NCBI GenBank assembly: GCA_003554535.1
Contig: PWGT01000094.1
Location: forward strand, 1-14,256
Origin: Syntrophomonadaceae bacterium
GTDB taxonomy: Bacteria > Bacillota_D > Dethiobacteria > DTU022 > PWGO01
Direction: 5' to 3'
Length of the DNA stretch: 14,256 nucleotides
This document shows positions 7,320 through 14,256 of this stretch, piece by piece. The notes under the pieces were generated by a model that saw only the letters and a program-made list of their open reading frames with translations, searched no databases and was not told where the DNA came from. A program made the translations under genes and the position numbers. Each line of letters begins with the position of its first letter. The stretch's first letter is position 1.

Positions 7320-9086
7320 TTACAATGCCCCCTGTGGTTTCTGGTGTTCCTTAATAAAAAATTCTTTACTCAACCCACAACTCAAATGTTCCCAGGGAAG
7401 AGGATCTCCATGATCAAAGCGATGACAGGCATACTCCTCCACAGAAAAACCATGTTCCGCAAAAGCTTCCTCCCACTTTTCCATGGCTAAATATTCGGTC
7501 CAGTTATCAAACCGGCAACCCTTTTGCCATGCTGTCTCTAATACATCCGCCAGCAGGCGATCTCCCCGCGAAAAAGCTGCTTCCAAACAGCTGGTAAACG
7601 GATCATGCCACTTAAAATCCACTTGTTTCATTTTTTGCAAAGCCTTTGCTAGCAACTTCTGCCTTCTCCTCATCTCCTGCCTGCTAATTTGAGGTTCCCA
7701 TTGAAAAGGAGTGTGCGCCTTGGGTGAAAAGGTAGAAGCACTAACTGACAACTTCAATTTTTCCCGGTAGCCTCCCCGGCGGTATAAGTCAATTACCTTT
7801 CTTACCATATCTCCTATTGCTTCAATATCTTCATCGGTTTCAGTAGGCAGCCCTACCATATAGTAAAGCTTGATCATGCGCCAGCCGGCAGCAAAGGCAT
7901 GATCAAGGGCCTCCAAAAATTCATCTTCGCTGATTTTTTTATTAATAACTTTGCGCAGGCGTTCAGTCCCCGCTTCCGGGGCAAAAGTAAGACTGGTTTT
8001 ATGCTTCTTTTGGACTTCTGCTGCCAGCTGCACAGAAAACGAATCCAATCGTAAAGAGGGAAGGGAAAGGTTCACCCAGCCAGGAATCTCTGCAGATAAT
8101 TCTCTAACCAGTTGCCCTATGGAAGGATAATCACTGCTGCTTAATGATGCCAGGGAAAGTTCATCATAGCCGGTATTTTGAATTAGAGAAACAGCCAGTT
8201 GTTTTAAATTTTCAACTGTACGATGGCGGCGAGGACGATAAGTAACCCCGGCCTGACAAAAGCGGCATCCCTTTGCACAACCTCGCGAGATCTCCAAAAC
8301 ACCCCTGTCATGAACCACTTGCTTATACGGAACTATGGGAGCCGACGGATACGGAACTTCATTTAAATCATCAACCGTTACTTTATTGACCGGCAATTTT
8401 GCCTGAGGATCAAGAGGCTCTATGCCGGTAAAAAGCCTGCTTTCATATTTAGGCTCGTACAAAGATGGAACGTAAATACCTTCCAAACCGGCCAGTTCTA
8501 TTAATATCTCCTTACGAGAAGCACCTCTCTCTTTCGCTTTCTGCATTCTTTTCATAATATCTAATATTATCTCTTCACCATCGCCCAACACCAAAATATC
8601 CAAGAAAGGAGCAAGTGGCTCGGGATTAAAAGCACAACCTCCCCCTCCCATTATCAAAGGGCCTTCAACACGTTGGGTGCTTCGCAGTGGTATGCCAGAG
8701 AGATTGAGCATATTGAGTAAGTTTGTGTAATTTAACTCGTATTGAAGAGAAAAACCCACCAGATCAAATTCCTGCAAGGGAGTAAATGTTTCCAAGGAAA
8801 AAAGAGATATTCCTTCCCTGCGCAAAAGCTCTTCCAGATCCGTACCCGGGGCAAAAACCCTTTCGGCTACAAAATCTTTCTTTTGATTAACAATATGATA
8901 AAGAATTTGCAACCCCAGGTTGGACATACCTACTTCATAGAGATCGGGAAAAGCCAGAGCAAGCTTTAAAGAAACCTGCTGGTGTTCTTTAATTATAGCA
9001 TTCCACTCATTACCCACATAACGAGAAGGTTGGCTTACCTGGTAAAGCAAATAATTTATTTGGTCAACATCTACTTTATTATTCAA
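7320..9086 (-). CDS. TIGR03960 family radical SAM protein
   Basis: The 588-residue protein is a B12-binding-like plus radical SAM protein of TIGR03960. The N-terminal half resembles a cobalamin-binding Rossmann region (LALAFPDLYEVGMSNLGLQIL, later GGGGCAFNPEPLA and LVLGDGEE). The 4Fe-4S motif CxxxCxxC is C270, C274 and C277 in SRGCAKGCRFCQAG, followed by YRPRRHRTV. The reaction is unknown for the family. The canonical DxHxxG cobalamin motif was not found, so B12 use is doubtful. The start is a TTG at 9086 with AGGTGAG six bases upstream, and no better ATG is near. A good promoter about 90 bases upstream suggests that this gene leads a unit with DUF2344 and rng. Confidence 0.94.
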   Translation of the reverse strand: MNNKVDVDQINYLLYQVSQPSRYVGNEWNAIIKEHQQVSLKLALAFPDLYEVGMSNLGLQILYHIVNQKKDFVAERVFAPGTDLEELLRREGISLFSLETFTPLQEFDLVGFSLQYELNYTNLLNMLNLSGIPLRSTQRVEGPLIMGGGGCAFNPEPLAPFLDILVLGDGEEIILDIMKRMQKAKERGASRKEILIELAGLEGIYVPSLYEPKYESRLFTGIEPLDPQAKLPVNKVTVDDLNEVPYPSAPIVPYKQVVHDRGVLEISRGCAKGCRFCQAGVTYRPRRHRTVENLKQLAVSLIQNTGYDELSLASLSSSDYPSIGQLVRELSAEIPGWVNLSLPSLRLDSFSVQLAAEVQKKHKTSLTFAPEAGTERLRKVINKKISEDEFLEALDHAFAAGWRMIKLYYMVGLPTETDEDIEAIGDMVRKVIDLYRRGGYREKLKLSVSASTFSPKAHTPFQWEPQISRQEMRRRQKLLAKALQKMKQVDFKWHDPFTSCLEAAFSRGDRLLADVLETAWQKGCRFDNWTEYLAMEKWEEAFAEHGFSVEEYACHRFDHGDPLPWEHLSCGLSKEFFIKEHQKPQGAL

Positions 9087-9118
9087 ATTTTACTCACCTA
9101 TCCATATCTAAATCATCA

Positions 9119-9132
9119 CGGGTTAACACCCG
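9119..9132 (-). other. 5'-UTR hairpin before the radical SAM gene
   Basis: A perfect 5-bp GC-rich stem, CGGGT with ACCCG and a 4-base loop, lies between the promoter and the Shine-Dalgarno of the radical SAM gene. On the plus strand it is followed by GTA and seven T, so it would be a small terminator for plus-strand transcripts. On the minus strand it is only a leader hairpin. Confidence 0.4.
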
Positions 9133-9173
9133 GTATTTTTTTGATAACGATCATAATAAACCCATTAACAATA

Positions 9174-9202
9174 ATTATAGTTTTCTTGCAAACGGAAAAC
9201 AA
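9174..9202 (-). promoter_or_regulatory. sigma-A promoter for the radical SAM-DUF2344-rng unit
   Basis: On the minus strand, TTGTTT (9202-9197), a 17-base spacer and a perfect TATAAT (9179-9174) make a good sigma-A promoter. Transcription should begin near 9167, giving a leader of about 80 bases. It lies in the 168-base spacer after the spoIVFB-like gene, separating housekeeping expression from the pair upstream. Confidence 0.7.
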
Positions 9203-9254
9203 TACTTGTTGACTGATTTTAGCTTTTTATGTTCAATATATAGGGGGTAATAAT

Positions 9255-10154
9255 TTATTTTAAACTCTTTATAAGCTTTTTTGCCGGCATATACAAGCCC
9301 TGTTTCATTGCCATTTTCACCAGAGTATTTTCGTCTAACTCTCCCTTAATGTGCTGACCATTTCTAGTTACTACCCGGACTAAATGATAACGATGCGGAG
9401 AAAATAACTTAAAAATTTCCAGTAACGAGGCCTCCTCATTTACCACCAAATATTCCCCTTTAATTCCTCCACGTCGTTGCATTTCTTTCTTTTTGGTGCC
9501 CAGAGACCTTAAAAAAACATATACAGCAAGGTTTTCTTCCCTGGATGCAGCCATGAAAAGGAAAACACTAAGTAAAAGTATACTCAAATTAAACTGCCCA
9601 TACCACCAACCTATTATTCCCCCCAAAAGAATAAGGACAGATAACACTTTACCGGAACGAGCTGCCAACTCAGTAGCCTTACGATAATCGCAATAATTAA
9701 CCAATCTTGCCCGTAGAATTTTTCCCCCATCCAAAGGCAAAGCAGGAAGAAGATTAAAAAAAGCAAGAACCAAATTTGCCTGAATGAAAAACAGGACCGT
9801 TTCCTTCTGAATTGGGCCAGCATATAACTCGTTGCCATAAATCACTAGAGCCAAAGCAACTAGAAAAAAATTAGCCAAGGGGCCTGCCCAGGCAATGCGT
9901 TTCTCAACTTCTGGTTCTATCTCAAGCAATCCTTCTATACGCGCAACGCCTCCAAAAGGATAAAATTCGATCTCTGTTATAGGAATATTGTAACCTCTGG
10001 CAATAATGGCATGAGCAAGTTCATGGACAACTATGCATACAAAAAAAATCGTCACTTCAAGAAGCAAACCAATAACAGCGCTTAAAATTAAAAAAAACAG
10101 GAAGTAAGGGTTAATCTTTAGTTTTATTCCAGCCAGCGAATGTCCTCCTCCCAA
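9255..10154 (-). CDS. spoIVFB: M50 site-2 metalloprotease, SpoIVFB-like
   Basis: This integral-membrane zinc protease of the SpoIVFB type has up to 299 residues. The zinc-binding HELAH is at residues 44-48 and the third ligand Asp is D142 in LPLDGG, near the spacing of Bacillus SpoIVFB (H43, H47, D137). Several hydrophobic segments cover 15-205; the C-terminal 80 residues are soluble and CBS-like. In Bacillus the protein cuts pro-sigma-K in the mother cell and is held inactive by SpoIVFA, whose likely counterpart is just upstream. The frame starts at TTG 10154, but GGGAGGAGG follows that codon directly. The true start may therefore be the in-frame CTG at 10136 (293 residues). Whether it acts on sigma-K here cannot be seen. 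Confidence 0.9.
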   Translation of the reverse strand: MGGGHSLAGIKLKINPYFLFFLILSAVIGLLLEVTIFFVCIVVHELAHAIIARGYNIPITEIEFYPFGGVARIEGLLEIEPEVEKRIAWAGPLANFFLVALALVIYGNELYAGPIQKETVLFFIQANLVLAFFNLLPALPLDGGKILRARLVNYCDYRKATELAARSGKVLSVLILLGGIIGWWYGQFNLSILLLSVFLFMAASREENLAVYVFLRSLGTKKKEMQRRGGIKGEYLVVNEEASLLEIFKLFSPHRYHLVRVVTRNGQHIKGELDENTLVKMAMKQGLYMPAKKLIKSLK

Positions 10155-10183
10155 ACAAACCTATCGTGTGAAAAATAGACCCG

Positions 10184-10206
10184 CAAGCAGGAAATAAGCC
10201 TGCTCG
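10184..10206 (-). other. hairpin between the SpoIVFA-like and SpoIVFB-like genes
   Basis: In minus-strand RNA, CGAGCAGG pairs with CCUGCUUG (8 bp including one G-U) around a 7-base loop. A short U-run, UUUUU, follows only after about nine bases, so it is at best a weak terminator or attenuator. It lies in a 123-base spacer, unusual for a pair that is normally tightly linked. Confidence 0.45.
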
Positions 10207-10277
10207 TAGCAAGCCAAATAATTTAATATAAACAGCTATGGGAATAATCCTTTAACCCTTAAAATAGGTTCGGATGA

Positions 10278-11096
10278 TCAGGGTTGCTGGTCAGAATTAA
10301 AATCCCGGAATTTTGTAGGATCCTGGGGCCTGCCTTCCCACCTTAATTCAAAATAAAGGTGGGGCTTGCTCCATGTTTCTCTGTCAGCAAGAATTCCCAG
10401 CACTTGTTTTTTATCTACCTGTTCGTCTATTTCCACTTTTACTTCCTCCAACCCGCTATATACGCTTGACCAACCGTTAGCATGTTCCAGGGTGACTTGC
10501 TTGACTTCTTCATTTTCTCTTACTTGTTGAACTTTTCCAGGCAATATTGATCTAATCTCTTCTCCTCTGCTGGCAATTATATCAACCCCATAATGCATTT
10601 CCACTTCACCACTTACAGGGTTATCTCGCAAACCGTAACCACTCTTAACCTCCCCTGCCACCGGTGCTATTTCCATCTTTCTTCCAGCCAACCCAAAATT
10701 TCTTTGCAACTCGCTTATATTCATATCTGCCACTGCAGGAACCACTTGCTCCCTTACATACCGCATGTCCATATCCCAATAAACAATATGTTTTACTCCA
10801 CTCACTAAGTTATTGGCCCATGCCCACCCCCATTGTTGGGAAACACCAATAAACAAAACCACTAACAAAGCTATGGCCATTTTCAGGTGGAAATGCCGGT
10901 GCATGCTCCGCAAAAATCCTGAAATAATTAATACAAAGAAAAAGGGGGAAGAAGATGAAGATTCAGGTGTTAACGTATTTGGAACGTTATCCTGAATGTT
11001 ATGCTCATTCTGTTTCTTCTTTTGCTCCCACATCCGCTCATTTAAACGCATTCGCAAGTCAGACATTGGAACATTGGGCTGACGTTTATCCAACAT
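10278..11096 (-). CDS. spoIVFA: membrane-anchored degenerate M23/LytM protein, SpoIVFA-like
   Basis: The 272-residue protein has a polar N-terminus (1-50), a transmembrane segment around 72-92 and a C-terminal LytM/M23 domain (about 143-262). The domain has SGYGLRDNP, H168 and D172 in HYGVDI, and HLYFE at 246-250 where active enzymes have HxH. Tyr248 replaces the zinc-ligand His, so peptidase activity is unlikely. This fits SpoIVFA, which tethers and inhibits the protease SpoIVFB, encoded next. The frame reaches a TTG at 11123, but AAGGAGG lies just before the ATG at 11096, which I take as the start with a short four-base spacing; TTG at 11093 is possible. Calling it SpoIVFA rests mainly on context and architecture. 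Confidence 0.82.
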   Translation of the reverse strand: MLDKRQPNVPMSDLRMRLNERMWEQKKKQNEHNIQDNVPNTLTPESSSSSPFFFVLIISGFLRSMHRHFHLKMAIALLVVLFIGVSQQWGWAWANNLVSGVKHIVYWDMDMRYVREQVVPAVADMNISELQRNFGLAGRKMEIAPVAGEVKSGYGLRDNPVSGEVEMHYGVDIIASRGEEIRSILPGKVQQVRENEEVKQVTLEHANGWSSVYSGLEEVKVEIDEQVDKKQVLGILADRETWSKPHLYFELRWEGRPQDPTKFRDFNSDQQP

Positions 11097-11152
11097 GCTT
11101 CCTCCTTCCCCGGACATTATCAAAGTTCATCTACTAGCCGATTCTTTAAAAT

Positions 11153-11175
11153 ATATATGGTGGACAACCATATAT
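11153..11175. repeat. perfect inverted repeat upstream of the SpoIVFA-like gene
   Basis: Two 9-base arms, ATATATGGT and ACCATATAT, flank a 5-base GGACA centre, in the 190-base spacer between rodA and the SpoIVFA-like gene. The location and symmetry fit a dimeric regulator's operator or a hairpin in the leader. A CATAAT lies just upstream in the reading direction but without a clear -35, so I do not call a promoter. No rodA terminator is clear in the spacer. Confidence 0.55.
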
Positions 11176-11286
11176 TATGCATCTATCAGGAAAATAAAGT
11201 GAAAGGGAAAAGGAAGTAATTTGTGAACATGTCCCGTTTTTGTTTCGCCCAGAGGCTCAGAAGTAGAAGAATTCTTGGGGATCTTT

Positions 11287-12390
11287 TTAAAATTGAATTT
11301 TTTGACGACGCATTCCTACATTAAGAACCATTCCCACAGCGAGGAAGTTAACCAGGAGTGAATTACCTCCATAGCTAATAAAAGGAAGAGGAAGACCGGT
11401 AACAGGCATAATTCCCATTGTCATTCCCACATTAACCAGGACTTGAAACGTGAACATAACTGCAACACCGGAACATATTAGTGAACCAAAACTATCCTTG
11501 GCGTGAATTCCAATTAACAAAATGCGATAAATCATCAGTAAAAACAAAACTAAAAGCCCAATAGCACCTGCAAAGCCTAATTCTTCTCCCAGTACAGAAA
11601 AAATAAAATCCGTATGCTGTTCAGGCAAAAACTGCAAACTTACCTGAGTACCGTCAAATAAACCTTTGCCCCAAACACCGCCGGAGCCAATGGCTATCAT
11701 AGACTGCATTAGCTGATATCCTGCTCCCATAGGATCCAAATCAGGATTCAAAAAGCTCATAAGCCGTAATTGCTGATATTCGGCCAGGCGAACCCAAAAA
11801 AAAGGGAAAGCTGCTATCGCTGCTGCCACCAAGCCCAGTATATACTTAAAATTCACACCGGCTATATAAAGTAGCCCTAACAATATAATAACAAAAACCA
11901 TGGCCGTGCCCAGGTCGGGTTGCAAAAACACCAACCCCATGGGTAAAGCAGTATAAAAAAGGGTAGGTACCATCATCCAAAAATTAGTGGCTAACTCACT
12001 TTCTTTTTCCGATAACACTCTGGCCAAAACAATAATTAAAGCCAGTTTGGCATATTCTGAAGGCTGAATATCTATAAACCCCAGATTGATCCATCTCTGC
12101 ACATCTGCTCCTTGGCCCATAACCAGCACTGCTCCCAGCAAAACCAGGCTAAGCATATAAATATACCTGGCCCAGGAAGATAAGTTTATATAATCAATGG
12201 AAATCAGTAAAAAAACACCTACAACTCCGGCGCCCAGCCACATAGCCTGGCGTCTTACAAAAAAGAACGATTCAGGTATATCCATAACATGGGTAGCACT
12301 ATATATTACCACCAGACCATATCCTGCCAGTAGTAAGGATAAGAGAAACAGAGGTAAGTCAAAATTTTTGAGAAGTTTGTAATTAATCAT
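11287..12390 (-). CDS. rodA: SEDS peptidoglycan glycosyltransferase RodA
   Basis: The 367-residue polytopic protein is RodA, the SEDS glycan polymerase that works with PBP2 in the rod-elongation complex. About ten hydrophobic segments are visible. Family motifs are W100-INLG, IQPSEYAKL (108-116), QPDLGTA, GKGLFDGTQ, LPEQHTDFIF (245-254, with the essential Asp at D251) and GLPLPFISYGG near the C-terminus. The ATG at 12390 overlaps the end of mrdA by eight bases. Its Shine-Dalgarno GGAGG is in the mrdA codons for the acidic tail, so the two partners are probably translated together. FtsW is less likely given the mrdA neighbour. Confidence 0.96.
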   Translation of the reverse strand: MINYKLLKNFDLPLFLLSLLLAGYGLVVIYSATHVMDIPESFFFVRRQAMWLGAGVVGVFLLISIDYINLSSWARYIYMLSLVLLGAVLVMGQGADVQRWINLGFIDIQPSEYAKLALIIVLARVLSEKESELATNFWMMVPTLFYTALPMGLVFLQPDLGTAMVFVIILLGLLYIAGVNFKYILGLVAAAIAAFPFFWVRLAEYQQLRLMSFLNPDLDPMGAGYQLMQSMIAIGSGGVWGKGLFDGTQVSLQFLPEQHTDFIFSVLGEELGFAGAIGLLVLFLLMIYRILLIGIHAKDSFGSLICSGVAVMFTFQVLVNVGMTMGIMPVTGLPLPFISYGGNSLLVNFLAVGMVLNVGMRRQKIQF

Positions 12391-14206
12391 CGGAGTTCTC
12401 TTCCTCCTCTTCTACTTCTTCCTGGAAGTACTCCTCTAAAATATCACGGGCTACCGGAGCAGCACTTTCTGCACCATAACCCCCGTGTTCAATTACCACC
12501 GCCAAAGCTATCTCTGGATCATCAAAAGGAGCGTAGGCCACAAAAAGGCTGTGAGGAGGTATTCCATTACTTCCTCTGGCAATCTGCACTGAGCCAGTTT
12601 TGCCAGCTACTTCCACCGGGAAATCATTGAATTGATGACTGGCTGTGCCTCGGTTTTCCGCCGTTACCTGGAGCATTCCTTCCTGTATAATATCAAATGT
12701 CTGTTGAGTGATATCTGCCTGACGAAGAATCTCCGGTTCGGATTCCATAATTATTTCTCCTTCATTACTTTCCACCTTATCTACCATAAACGGACGATAA
12801 TGATCTCCGTTATTAGCAATTATTGAAGTGTAAGCAGCCAGTTGCAATGGTGTAAAGCGATGATAGGTCTGCCCGATAGCTGCACTCATGGTTTCTGCCT
12901 GATACCAGCGTTCCCCGTATTTTTCTTCTTTGTATTCCCGGCTGGCAACATTTCCTTCAGTTTCTCCCGGTATATCCACAAACCCCGTCCTTTTGCCCAG
13001 GTTCATCTCGCGAGTATAATGGGCCAGATTATCTATGCCGGTATCCAGTCCAGTTTTGTAGAAATATATGTTACAAGAAGCGGCTATAGCATGGCGAAGG
13101 TCCAATCTACCATGGGTGCTATGGCAAGACATGGTTGTTCCCACCGCAGAATAAGAGCCGGTACAATTATGGCGGCTACTTTCAGTAACCTCTCCAGTTT
13201 CCAATGCTGCCGCTGCAGTTACCATTTTATATGCCGAACCAACAGGGTAGGCTCCATTTAAAGCAAAATTGACCATAGGAAACCGATGATCATCGGATAA
13301 TTCCCCAATATCATCCTTCACAGTATTGGGATCATAAGAGGGATAGCTGGCCATGGCTTTTATGGCACCATTTTTTGTATTGATGGCCACTGCACTGGCC
13401 CGGTCGGCATAATCGTTATCATCGTCATGAAGCTCGGCTATTTTACCTTCCAGTATATTCATTATTTCTTCTTGTAGTCCTATATCCAGGGTTAAATGAA
13501 GGTTATTACCCGGAACAGGCTCTTCTCTGTCCAAAAAATCAATAGCCTGGCCGATAGAGTTAGTTTCTATTAGTTGTTCACCATCGATGCCACGCAAGTA
13601 CGCTTCCCAACTCTCCTCAATTCCTTGCTGGCCAACCAGATCACCTTCCCGGTAATTATATCCCTCCTGTTCCCATTTATCCACAAAATAATCCGAGGGA
13701 GGTGCCTGGCTTAAAAAACCCATCAAGTGAGCGCCTGCTTCCTCATATGGATAATACCGAACCGGTTCTACTTCAATATTAACCCCATGCAGTTGCCACC
13801 GGTTTTCAGAAATTTTAGCCATGGTGTCATGATCTACGTTTTTCAAATGCACCGGGCGATATCTTGTATAACGGTTTTCGTGAATAGCTTGCTTGATCTC
13901 TTCTTTTTCCATATCCAACATATCTGCCAGAAAGCTAAGTGTCTGCGGATCATGGCCTTCATCCAGATCAACAAGAAAAACACCAAAGCCTGGTTTGTTG
14001 GTAATTAATTCGCTTCCATCCTGATCTAAGACTTTTCCCCGGGAAGCAGGAATGGGCATCTTGGTAAAGCGATTTTCTTCGGCCCGAAACATATAATACT
14101 CATGCTGATAAATTTGCAAGTACGCCAGCCTGCCACCCAGGATAAAAAACAGGCAAAGCACTATCATTAATAGAAAACGCAAGCGGCGAAACATTACTTT
14201 ACTCAT
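12383..14206 (-). CDS. mrdA: penicillin-binding protein 2 (elongasome transpeptidase)
   Basis: The 607-residue class B PBP crosslinks peptidoglycan during rod elongation together with RodA. One N-terminal membrane anchor (about 9-30) is followed by the dimerisation domain (about 50-220) and the transpeptidase domain. Active-site motifs are intact: S324-A-Y-K327, S377-C-N379 and K536-T-G538. Two Cys (C348, C361) flank the GTT region typical of PBP2. The C-terminus is an acidic run of Glu and Asp that also encodes the rodA ribosome binding site. The ATG at 14206 has AAGGAG about 12 bases upstream and overlaps an upstream reading frame as ATGA. The partner gene rodA follows directly, supporting PBP2 over the division or sporulation homologues. 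Confidence 0.95.
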   Translation of the reverse strand: MSKVMFRRLRFLLMIVLCLFFILGGRLAYLQIYQHEYYMFRAEENRFTKMPIPASRGKVLDQDGSELITNKPGFGVFLVDLDEGHDPQTLSFLADMLDMEKEEIKQAIHENRYTRYRPVHLKNVDHDTMAKISENRWQLHGVNIEVEPVRYYPYEEAGAHLMGFLSQAPPSDYFVDKWEQEGYNYREGDLVGQQGIEESWEAYLRGIDGEQLIETNSIGQAIDFLDREEPVPGNNLHLTLDIGLQEEIMNILEGKIAELHDDDNDYADRASAVAINTKNGAIKAMASYPSYDPNTVKDDIGELSDDHRFPMVNFALNGAYPVGSAYKMVTAAAALETGEVTESSRHNCTGSYSAVGTTMSCHSTHGRLDLRHAIAASCNIYFYKTGLDTGIDNLAHYTREMNLGKRTGFVDIPGETEGNVASREYKEEKYGERWYQAETMSAAIGQTYHRFTPLQLAAYTSIIANNGDHYRPFMVDKVESNEGEIIMESEPEILRQADITQQTFDIIQEGMLQVTAENRGTASHQFNDFPVEVAGKTGSVQIARGSNGIPPHSLFVAYAPFDDPEIALAVVIEHGGYGAESAAPVARDILEEYFQEEVEEEEENSDD

Positions 14207-14256
14207 ATATCACGCTCGCTCCTTACTAGTAATCTTTTATTCCCCATCTTTTGCCG
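14203..14256 (-). CDS. possible C-terminus of the upstream gene (mreD?)
   Basis: One frame stays open from the window edge to a TGA that overlaps the mrdA ATG as ATGA. The 17 codons encode a strongly basic tail (RQKMGNKRLLVRSERDI). The other two minus frames are stopped. A basic C-terminus fits a membrane protein such as MreD, which often precedes mrdA, but so short a piece proves nothing. Confidence 0.35.
   Translation of the reverse strand, partial: RQKMGNKRLLVRSERDI

Noticed and set aside
9119..9142. Plus-strand intrinsic terminator (5-bp stem and seven T)
   Set aside because: There is no plus-strand gene for it to end; kept only as a leader hairpin of the minus-strand transcript.
9116..9154. 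12-residue leader ORF between the radical SAM promoter and gene
   Set aside because: No Shine-Dalgarno, and the predicted transcription start is only about 13 bases upstream, so translation is unlikely.
12842..13261. 139-codon plus-strand ORF inside mrdA
   Set aside because: It lies antisense to conserved transpeptidase codons, has unlikely composition and no good ribosome binding site; a shadow ORF.
14092..14206. Cleavable signal peptide on PBP2
   Set aside because: The hydrophobic N-terminal segment has no cleavage site and is the usual uncleaved membrane anchor of class B PBPs.

Overview
The window is a stretch of a low-to-moderate GC Gram-positive chromosome, most likely an anaerobic, spore-forming-lineage member of the Clostridia. 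The reasons are the gene order (mrdA, rodA, spoIVFA-like, spoIVFB-like, TIGR03960 radical SAM, DUF2344, rng, rplU, prp, rpmA, obgE, nadD, yqeK, rsfS), the Prp-type N-terminal extension on L27, and the strong AGGAGG-type ribosome binding sites. I cannot name the genus. All confident genes are on the minus strand, so the window reads right to left.

Right part (14256-9255): the last codons of an upstream gene (possibly mreD) run into mrdA (PBP2) and rodA, the transpeptidase and SEDS glycosyltransferase of the elongasome, with overlapping ends. Then come a degenerate LytM/M23 membrane protein resembling SpoIVFA and an M50 site-2 metalloprotease resembling SpoIVFB. In Bacillus this pair controls pro-sigma-K processing in the mother cell.

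Middle part (9254-4890): a good sigma-A promoter precedes a radical SAM protein (TIGR03960), its partner DUF2344 and an RNase E/G-family ribonuclease. They are almost contiguous and mostly use TTG/GTG starts. Ribonuclease G carries KH-like and TRAM-like sequence at its C-terminus.

Left-centre (4888-3664): a near-consensus extended -10 promoter starts one base after the rng stop and drives rplU-prp-rpmA. This unit makes ribosomal proteins L21 and L27 and the cysteine protease that trims L27. It has a structured leader, a hairpin before rpmA and a clear intrinsic terminator.

Left part (3628-85): obgE and nadD overlap by four bases. Next is a small single-RRM RNA-binding protein gene with its own candidate promoter, then yqeK (HD-domain Ap4A hydrolase family) and rsfS (ribosome silencing factor). 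The RRM gene is the least expected member of this otherwise conserved series. A five-unit GCAAAG-type hexamer array and a stem-loop lie just downstream of it, and the same array falls inside a tiny opposite-strand ORF with a good Shine-Dalgarno. This spot is the best candidate for something undescribed. The rest is largely conserved housekeeping and morphogenesis. I saw no tRNA or rRNA genes, CRISPR arrays, insertion sequences or prophage genes, and no gene-free stretch longer than about 190 bases.
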